NCBI RefSeq assembly: GCF_052857255.1
Contig: NC_135497.1
Span: forward strand, 547,441,531 to 547,505,530
From: Amblyomma americanum
Taxonomy: Eukaryota > Arthropoda > Arachnida > Ixodida > Ixodidae
Length of the DNA: 64,000 bases
Reading direction: 5' to 3'
Shown piece after piece: positions 57,073 to 64,000 of the stretch (within the stretch, counting starts at the first letter, position 1; each line of letters begins with the position of its first letter). A program made the position numbers and the translations under genes. The notes under the pieces were generated by a model that was given only the letters and a program-made list of their open reading frames with translations, did no database searches and had not been told where the DNA came from.

Positions 57073-57183
57073 ATCCTTACTGGTAAGCGCTCCCCTTGGA
57101 AAGCGACCTCTTCGATCAATGGTAGGATAAAACGGTGTACTAACGGCTGCCACTCACGATCGGCCCTTTAGTCAGGACTTCAT

Positions 57184-57491
57184 CCATCACCAGCGTACGT
57201 GCTTACTGCATGGCACTTGCAATGTATGCCGGCCTCGTCCTCCTCTTTGTAGTCAGGGCAATATTCGTAATTACTAACGTTTTTTTTTCTCGTATGTCTG
57301 AGAAGTACACTCCTATCAATGTTTAAACCTATTTTCCATTCTTCACACCAGAGACATATTTTAAGCAAGGATTTTTCCAGCAATTGATGATCTCGGATTC
57401 ATGCTATTTCTTTATATACAACGCAGTGATCTGCAAGCAATCTTATTGACACAGACGAAGGAATGGTATCTATAAATCCTTTACATATATA
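57184..57491 (-). mobile_element. LINE-Y copy B, RT C-terminal part
   Basis: The counterpart of 11317-11626, with LLEKSLLKICLWCEEW conserved. Gypsy-2 begins at 57492. Confidence 0.7.
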
Positions 57492-57752
57492 CGCCTTCAG
57501 ACCGTGTTCCATGGCCTACGGTTGGTTGACTTCTCACTTAAACGCGAGAAATGCCACTTTCGCTAAAACAGCTCAAGTTTCTCGGTCATGTTGTGAGCGC
57601 CGACGGCGTACGGCCCGATCACGAGAAAACTGCCACCGTAACCAAGTTTCCCCGTCCTACTACAGAGAAAATGCTCAAGCGCTTCTTGGTTATGTGCGCC
57701 TACTCCCGCCGCCTTATCGCCGACTTCTTCAAGATCGCTCAACCCCTCACCC

Positions 57753-58745
57753 TTCACTTCACTTCTTCAATTCACTTTATTACCTTAAAGGCCCCCGGGA
57801 TTGGAGGTGTTACATAAGGGGTGGGTAACATGTATAAATCAGATTTACTAAACAAAGAAAACAGTGAAGGTATATAAATTATTCGCTGCTAAATATAGTC
57901 TCTAAACAATTCACAAATGTTGATGGACAGCTGATTACGGCTATGTCGTGTGGAAGGGTGTTCCAGTCCGCGAATGAACGTGGAAAGAATGACGATGCAA
58001 ATGTATTAGTGCGCGAACGAGGCCGGGCAACGTGAAGGGGATGACCAATGCGGGGGAAAATGCGTGCCGGCGGAGTGATCTAGGTCGGATGACGAAGTGA
58101 GCTGTAATAAAATTTATGAAACAAGCACATACTAGTGACACGACGTCTACAATCTAGAGATGTTAGGCCTGCCTCTGATTCTAATGATGTACTATCATTA
58201 TATGAATAGCACAATTATTTGAATCTTGTGGCTCAACTTTGTACTCAATCTAGAGAATTCTTTAGATTATTTTGGTTAGGGCTCCAAATAGCAGAGGCGA
58301 ATTTTTATTTAGAATGGACAAGTGATTTGTAGGCAAGTAATTTTACGTTTTGTGGCGCATGGTATATATGTCATTTTAAGAATGTGAGGCTTCTTTTAAC
58401 GGATAATTTGACTTTTGTCACATGCGCGTTCCAGGTTAGATCATTGGACAATGTTACGCCGAGGTATTTATGTCTGAGTTAATCCTACCATGACGTGCGA
58501 AATTCTATACGACAAGAGGACACGATTACGTTTCCGGTTAAATCACACAAGTTTACATTTTTGGGGTTTAGTTCCATGAGCCATTGGTTACACCACTGCT
58601 CTATGCTGATTTTCATTCAGGAGGGCGAAGTGACCAGAGGCGTTATTGATTGTCCGATAGATGACACGGTCATCGGCAAAATACGGACTTTACTAGAGAC
58701 ATGCGTAGGTAGGTCAATAATGTGTATTTAATATGTGAATATACA
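57753..58745 (-). mobile_element. LINE-Z copy B
   Basis: The counterpart of 11885-12882, the same junctions in Gypsy-2, the same 3' end. It carries several additional small changes. Confidence 0.75.
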
Positions 58746-60668
58746 CTGTTCGTCTGGACTGCCGAGCAACAGGCTGCTTTCAGAGAGCTGCGCCAACGGC
58801 TACACACTACCGCTGTGCTGGCTCACTTCGATGAGGAGGCTTCTACCGGGATACACACCGACGCTAGCAACATCGGGCTTGGTGCCGTCCTCGTTGAACA
58901 TCAAGAAGACGTGGAATGTGTGATCGCGTATGCGAGTCGCACACTCTCCCGCACCGAAAAAAACTACTCCAACTCGGAAAAGGAGTGCCTCGCAGCCGTC
59001 GGGGCCACGATGAAATTTTGGCCTTATATCTTTGGTCGTTATTTCAAAGTGGTCACCGAGCACCATTCCTTGTGCTGGCTTGCCAATCCTTGCCACCCAT
59101 CACGCCGCCTTGCAAGCTGGGGCCTTCGCCTTAAAGAATTTGATTTCAATTGCCTACAACTCCGGAAGCATACACGAAGACGCCGACACGCTCTCACGCG
59201 CACAAGTCGACCAAGCTGATGACAGCGCAGAGGATGACAATCGTTTCCTAGGCGTGATCAGCAGTTCGGACTTAGTGGCAAGGCAGCGTGCTAACGCTGA
59301 CCTGCGGTCTGTCATGGATCACCTGGAGGGCGATGCTTTCAATGTACCTCGAAACTTTTCCCGCCACCTGTCCTCTTTTTGCATTCGCAATGGCGTACTG
59401 TACAAGAAAAGCTCCAGCAAAGGTGACCAGACCTACCTCCTAGTCGTGCCATCAGACCTCCGCGACGACATGCTTTTGGCGTGCCATGATGAGACCACCT
59501 CTGGCCACTTGGGATTTGCACTCACGGTCGTTCGAGTGCGTGAGGTCTATTACTGGCCTAAACTTGCGAAGACCACCCACCGCTACGTCAGATGTTGCCT
59601 GAGTGCCAGCGTTGTAAGTCACCGCCTCTCAAGCCCGCAGGTTTGCTCCAACCAATAGCGCCACCTCGAAAACCTTTTCACCAAGTCGGCATTGATCTTC
59701 AGGTCCCATTGCTTTTGTTGTATTCTGGAAATAAGTTGATTACAGTTGCGACTGATTATTTGACGCGCTAGGCGGTGCCGCGCAGTACATCCTCTGAAAT
59801 CGCGTGCTTCTTGATACACCCCATTGATTTGCGACCTGGCGCCCCGTACTCCGTCATCGCCGATACGGCCACCGCGTTTACAGCGCAGCTCATACATGAG
59901 GTGCTACAGCTGAGTGACACGAACCACCCCAGAACTACAAGATACTACGCGCAAACGGGCAAACGGAGCGCCTCAACAAAAACTTGGCGGACATGTTCGC
60001 AATACACGTCGACGTACAGCACAAGACTTGAGACGAGATGCTCTCATATGTGACGCTTCCCTTTAACGAGGCGATTCAGGAAACGACTAGCTTTACGCCG
60101 TTTTGCCTCGTCTACGGGCGTGATGTACAAACGATGCTAATGCCATGCCTCTGTGCCCCCCTGACGACCAGGCGCTCACGCGAGACGCCGAGGAATTTAC
60201 CCGGGACGCAGAGGAAGTCCGCCAACTGACCCGCATGCACATCCGCCGGCAGCAGGCAACGTATGCACACGACTACAACCAACGACATCGGCAAATCGAG
60301 TGCCGCCTCGACGATAAACTGTGGGTATGGACCCCGGTACGTCACCCTGGTCTGTCGGAGAAGCTCCTGATCCGCTACTTTGGACCATACACAGTGCTGC
60401 GCGGCATCACGGATGTGACGTAAGAAATCCTCCCCGATGGCACTCTGCCGAGTTGGCGCCGTCTTACACAGCCTGAGGTCGTGCACGTACTCCGTATGAA
60501 GCCGTATTTTACGGAGAAACGGTCGCCTCTTTCGCAATTTAATTTGTTTTATTTTTGCCTGCAGCCGTTCGGCGCCCCGTGATCGTTTGTTCGCCTGTTT
60601 TTCTTCCTCCAGTTTGCTCCAAGTGTGCCCACGTTTTCGCTTGCTTTTTTAGGGGGGAGGGGGCATAA

Positions 60669-60799
60669 TGCGGCCAGGTGGCCCCGGGCGGGGCCTTGAG
60701 GACAACGAAGTGAGACGCGAGTGCTCTTGCAGCTGGAACACTGCTTGACTGCTTGCGGCCTGTGCAATGCTTTTTTGGTTCTGCAAACTATTTGTGACA
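60669..60799 (+). repeat. Probable 3' LTR of Gypsy-2 copy B
   Basis: 131 bp, TG...CA, preceded by AGGGGGGAGGGGG, matching 14801-14931. Confidence 0.5.
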
Positions 60800-61430
60800 A
60801 TAATAAAAACATCAAAGGTCCTAACACACTACACTGAGAAACACTGGAAGTATCATATAGTGATTCAGAAAGAGTACCATTCACGTCAACACACTGAGTA
60901 CTACTGCCTAAATATGCTCTGACCCAATCAATAAGATGAAACAGAAAACCCAGTAACTGCAATTTATAAAGGAGCTTTGTATGTGGCACCTTATCAAAAG
61001 GATTCGAAATACCTAAAAAAATAACATCGATCTGTCCCGAGTTATCCAGCAAGAAAATCATCAGTATTCATAACTAGTTGAGTGATGGTGGACATGCCCT
61101 TCCTGAATCCGCGCTGAAAGGTGACAGATAAATTTCTTCCATTTAAAATCAATTAAAAATTAGGGTATCCTCCTCATAGCCTGAGTCACTTTCGGACGTC
61201 AAACCCCCTAAACCATAAGCACAGCAGCACTACGAATACCAGGTGAAACCTCACCCACGTTACCTGTTTCGTCTTTCTGCTTTTTGTTGTAAGCCATTAT
61301 ATTTAAGTATACCGCGTCAGCACCCTAATGATGTAAAACCAACTGGCCGTCATTCGCTCGGGCAAAGGAAAAATATGATGAAGAGATTTATGACTATCAA
61401 AATCTAATAACAGAGAAGCCTTGTTTCGCT
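60800..61430 (-). mobile_element. LINE-Y copy B, RT N-terminal part
   Basis: The counterpart of 14932-15560, with FLGISNPFDKVPHTKLLYKL and VLGPLMFLL on the minus strand. Confidence 0.7.
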
Positions 61431-61439
61431 TCCTGAGGT

Positions 61440-61814
61440 CTAGGAATAGGCTGCCACCAGCTCACAACATTCCCTCTAATGTTTGGACCCCTGTAGACCT
61501 TGCTAAATCTTTAGCAGAAATTCACAGAGGCACGCAACGCCGTTTTACGGCTGTGCTTCATCGCCCATAAAGAAGGCTGAATCACTATGATGATTTTCTA
61601 AATGTCTCTATTTATGAGCTCTCCGAAGTTATAAATCGTTTACCTTCTCCAGCTCCTGACCCTGACCGTGTCACCTCTGCGGTGATTAAAATAATCATCG
61701 ACGAATCTCCCACCGATCCATTGGAGCTGGTAAATTACTCTATTAAAACTCCATGAATTTCGAACGTATGGCGTATTTCAAATTTGTCCCGATGCTTAGA
61801 AATCAAAGCGAAGG
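61440..61814 (+). mobile_element. LINE-I copy B, 5' stub cut by RTE
   Basis: Matches 15570-15944. The reading frame seen in A (RRLNHYDDFLNVSIYELSEA) has a stop in B where CAAAGAAGG is TAAAGAAGG (about 61567). It ends at the RTE insertion. Confidence 0.75.
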
Positions 61815-61854
61815 GAAGGCAGCGATGGCGTAGAGAAGGCAGCGATGGCGTAGA
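61815..61854 (+). repeat. 20-bp exact tandem duplication at RTE 5' end
   Basis: GAAGGCAGCGATGGCGTAGA occurs at 61815-61834 and again at 61835-61854, exactly at the junction with LINE-I. It duplicates the A-box region of the tRNA-like head. Confidence 0.92.
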
Positions 61855-61911
61855 GGTAGAACATCCGCCTCGCGTGCAAGAGGACCGGGGTTCAAATCCT
61901 GGTGCCGCGCA
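61835..61911 (+). promoter_or_regulatory. tRNA-like head with pol III A and B boxes
   Basis: A-box TGGCGTAGAGG at 61846-61856 and B-box GGTTCAAATCC at 61889-61899 have tRNA-like spacing. The anticodon arm between them (CCTC...GAGG) is present but with a non-standard loop, and the acceptor stem does not pair, so this is not a working tRNA. Such heads drive internal pol III transcription in SINEs. Here it sits about 160 bp upstream of a LINE ORF. A 12-A run follows at about 61929. Confidence 0.6.
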
Positions 61912-62069
61912 ATTCTCCACCGGGTTTAAAAAAAAAAAATCCGCGTGTCGATGGAATTGCATAGCCAGGCCTGGAGTGCGGCCTGATCTCGGTGACCAAA
62001 ACCGACAACGCACTCCCTCACCAGAGCAGGATTTGGCCACCCTGGTGTAGTACTTGGCCACAACCTTCT

Positions 62070-64000
62070 ATGATCAAACCAATTAACCCTCGGCCCTCAG
62101 TCCCCAGCGGCTGCAGAGCAACTGACCACGGCGGCGGTCAGACCTGTGACGCAGCGGAGGGTGCTAAGAATCTCTGGCTCCGGACAGGCCGCCATTGGAA
62201 TCTGAACCTGGCAACGTTTAACGCTAGAACTTTAGCTAGTGAGGCTAGCCTAGCAGTGCTGTTTGAGGAACTAGCGGGAATTAAATGGGATGTGATAGGG
62301 CTTAGCGAAGTTAGGAGGACAGGTGAGGCGTATACAGTACTAAAGGACGGACACGTACTGTGCTATCGCGGGTTAGAGGATAGACGAGAACTAGGTGTGG
62401 GTTTCCTCATTAATAAGGATATAGCTGGCAACGTAGAGGAGCTCTACAGTATTAACGAGAGGGTAGCAGCTATAGTAATTAGGCTGAATAGGAGGTACAA
62501 GCTGAAAGTGGTGCAGGCCTACGCACCCACATCCAGCCATGATGACCAGACCGTTGAAAGTTTCTATGAGGACGTAGAATCAGCAATGAATAGAGTAAAA
62601 TCGCAGTACACTTTACTGATGGGCGACTTCAATGCGAAGGTGGGCAAGAAGCAGGCTGACGACCACGCGGTAGGTGACTATGGGATAGGCTCTAGAAATA
62701 GCAGGGGAGAGTTATTAGTCGAATTCGCGGATAGAAATAATTTACGGATCATGAATACCTTCTTCCGCAAACGAGAAAACAGGAAATGGACCTGGAAGAG
62801 CCCCAATGGTGAGATTAAAAATGAAATCGACTTCATACTATGCGCTAAACCTGGCATCATTCAGGATGTGGCCGTCCTCGGAAGGGTGCGTTGCAGCGAC
62901 CATAGAATGGTAAGGTCTAGAATTAGCTTAGACTTGAAGAGGGAACGGAAGAAGCTAGAGAAGAAGAAGACCATTAACGAGTTAGCCGTAAGAGGGAAAG
63001 CAGAGGAGTTTAGGATAGCGCTGCAAAACAGATATTCGGCTTTAACTGAGGAAGATGATCTTGATGTTAATTCAATGCACGATAATCTGACATCAATAAT
63101 TACGGAGTGCGCAGTAGAAGTAGGCGGCAGGACAGTTCGAAAAGATACCGGGAAGCTATCTCAGGTGACGAAAGATCTGATTAAGAAGCGCCAAAACATG
63201 AAGGCATCTAACACTACTGATAGAATAGAACTAACGGAGCTATCAAAGTTAATAAATAAGCGCAAGGTAGCCGACATAAGGAAGTTTAATATGGAGAGAA
63301 TCGAGCATGCTATAAAGAACGGAGGTAGCCTAAAAACAGTGAAGAGGAAACTAGGCATAGGTAAAAACCAGATGTATGCATTAAGAGACAAGCAGGGCAA
63401 TGTCATTAGCAATATGGATAAGATAGTTAACGTAGCCGAAGAGTTCTACACAGACCTGTACAGTAGCCAATTTAATCAGAGCGTTAATGAGAAAGACAGC
63501 AGTGCACAGCAATGCGTCATCCCGCCAGTAACGAAAGATGAAGTAAAGAAAGCCTTAGAAGCAATGAAAAGGGGAAAAGCAGCTGGGGAGGATCAGGTAA
63601 CGGCAGATCTGTTGAAGGATGGAGGGGACATCGTGCTAGAAAAACTAGCCACCCTGTATACGCAATGCCTTATGACCTCGACTGTACCAGAAGCTTGGAA
63701 GAATGCAAACATTATCTTAATTCATAAGAAGGGAGACGCCAAGGACTTGAAAAATTACAGGCCGATCAGCTTACTATCCGTTGCCTACAAAGTACTTACT
63801 AAGGTAATCGCTAATAGAGTCAGGGCAACGTTAGACTTTAATCAACCAAATGATCAGGCAGGCTTTCGTAAAGGATATTCCACAATAGATCATATTCACG
63901 CTATCAATCAGGTGATAGAGAAATGCGCAGAATATAACCAACCTCTATATATAGCTTTCATTGATTACGAGAAAGCATTCGACTCAGTGGAAACCTCAGC
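62070..64000 (+). CDS. RTE-type endonuclease-reverse transcriptase, partial at 3' end
   Basis: Starts at the ATG 62070-62072 and is open for 643 codons to the window edge; I followed every codon and found no stop. Residues ~45-270 are an APE-type endonuclease: LATFNARTL, IGLSEVRR (catalytic Glu), VVQAYAPTS, LMGDFNAKVG (Asp/Asn), EIDFILC and CSDHRMV (Asp-His pair). A Lys/Arg-rich linker follows. RT starts near residue 490: RGKAAGEDQVTADLL, NIILIHKKGDAKDLKNYRPI, QAGFRKGYSTIDHIHAI and FIDYEKAFDSV, motif A with its catalytic Asp. The FIDYEKAFDSV form and the single ORF point to the RTE clade. The YADD box lies beyond the window. The protein would nick target DNA and copy its RNA in place. Confidence 0.92.
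   Translation, partial: MIKPINPRPSVPSGCRATDHGGGQTCDAAEGAKNLWLRTGRHWNLNLATFNARTLASEASLAVLFEELAGIKWDVIGLSEVRRTGEAYTVLKDGHVLCYRGLEDRRELGVGFLINKDIAGNVEELYSINERVAAIVIRLNRRYKLKVVQAYAPTSSHDDQTVESFYEDVESAMNRVKSQYTLLMGDFNAKVGKKQADDHAVGDYGIGSRNSRGELLVEFADRNNLRIMNTFFRKRENRKWTWKSPNGEIKNEIDFILCAKPGIIQDVAVLGRVRCSDHRMVRSRISLDLKRERKKLEKKKTINELAVRGKAEEFRIALQNRYSALTEEDDLDVNSMHDNLTSIITECAVEVGGRTVRKDTGKLSQVTKDLIKKRQNMKASNTTDRIELTELSKLINKRKVADIRKFNMERIEHAIKNGGSLKTVKRKLGIGKNQMYALRDKQGNVISNMDKIVNVAEEFYTDLYSSQFNQSVNEKDSSAQQCVIPPVTKDEVKKALEAMKRGKAAGEDQVTADLLKDGGDIVLEKLATLYTQCLMTSTVPEAWKNANIILIHKKGDAKDLKNYRPISLLSVAYKVLTKVIANRVRATLDFNQPNDQAGFRKGYSTIDHIHAINQVIEKCAEYNQPLYIAFIDYEKAFDSVETS

Larger units (their letters stand above)
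57492..60799 (+). mobile_element. Gypsy-2 copy B
   Basis: The counterpart of 11627-14931. RNase H is at 58722-59219 (VTEHHSL where A has VTDHHSL, so the last catalytic Asp is lost in B). The linker and integrase zinc region are open in one frame over 59032-59658, where A has a stop. The integrase core is at 59641-60053 and the C-terminus at 60145-60423, ending in a private TAA. The probable 3' LTR is 60669-60799 (TGCGGCC...TGTGACA). LINE-Z splits it at 57753-58745. Confidence 0.8.
45151..61814. repeat. Segmental duplication, copy B (about 16.7 kb)
   Basis: Homologous to 318-15944, same order and orientation. It is longer by about 1.04 kb, explained by an I-like LINE insertion at 51742-52812. 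It ends at the RTE insertion at 61815, where LINE-I sequence matching 15944 stops. Private changes are seen on both sides (for example TGA in A where B has CGA at the Gypsy-2 integrase, and TAA at 60421-60423 in B where A has TAT). Confidence 0.93.
61815..64000 (+). mobile_element. RTE-clade LINE, 5' end to window edge
   Basis: Inserted in LINE-I of duplicon B. It has a tRNA-like head, an A12 tract, a GC-rich leader and one ORF with apurinic endonuclease and RT. The ORF is open to the window end, so the RT core, 3' end and tail lie outside. The only LINE here with an undamaged coding sequence, so likely the youngest. Confidence 0.88.

Noticed and set aside
318..61814. The whole 15.6-kb duplicon as one giant mobile element
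   Set aside because: It is a patchwork of unrelated elements in both orientations with no matching termini or target duplications visible; a segmental duplication explains it better, although the breakpoint at the LINE-X 3' end is kept as a finding.
61835..61911. A functional tRNA gene
   Set aside because: The A and B boxes fit, but the acceptor arm does not pair, the anticodon loop is irregular and there is no pol III terminator run at the end. It reads as a SINE-type head.

Overview
This window is eukaryotic, repeat-dense DNA, most likely from a chelicerate and probably an ixodid (hard) tick. The taxonomic call is inference: it rests on the mix of retroelement families (I-like and R1/LOA-like LINEs with RNase H, CR1/Jockey-like LINEs, an RTE LINE with a tRNA-like head, a GIY-YIG Penelope-like fragment, Mag-like and other Ty3/Gypsy elements) and on resemblance recalled from memory, not on a search. 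I see no bacterial operons, rRNA, functional tRNA or CRISPR.

The largest structure is a segmental duplication. Copy A (318-15944) and copy B (45151-61814) carry the same nested set of elements in the same order and orientation, about 29 kb apart. Reading upward in coordinates each copy holds: a minus-strand LINE (called LINE-X here; ORF1 with CCHC knuckles, then APE endonuclease, RT, RNase H); about 2.2 kb of unassigned DNA; a minus-strand two-exon gene encoding a C-terminal SAM domain; and a CR1/Jockey-like LINE (LINE-Y) split by a degenerate Ty3/Gypsy element that is itself split by another CR1-like LINE (LINE-Z). The 5' part of a plus-strand I-like LINE (LINE-I) follows. The left edge of both copies coincides with the apparent 3' end of LINE-X. 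In copy B the right edge is hidden by a younger RTE insertion.

Between the duplicons lies a graveyard of elements. LINE-I continues to about 18665 and is split by an RTE 3' fragment. Further on are a second RTE fragment, a second I-like LINE (21131-23420), two minus-strand copies of another LINE (LINE-W, near 23.4-25 kb and 41.4-43.6 kb) and a divergent LINE-X copy (25.0-34.1 kb) interrupted by a 2.7-kb sequence bounded by perfect 15-bp inverted repeats. A nearly complete Mag-like Ty3/Gypsy retrotransposon (34128-38726) has 146/147-bp LTRs and a 5-bp target duplication. A reversed I-like 3' end and a Penelope-like GIY-YIG fragment follow it.

The right end (61815-64000) holds the only uninterrupted large reading frame: an RTE-clade LINE ORF open from an ATG at 62070 to the window edge (643 complete codons), preceded by a tRNA-like segment with A and B boxes. 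The most host-gene-like locus is the SAM-domain gene: copy A is open across both exons, while copy B has a Trp-to-stop change. Most other coding sequence is pseudogenised by frameshifts and stops, some shared by both duplicons (older than the duplication) and some private (younger).
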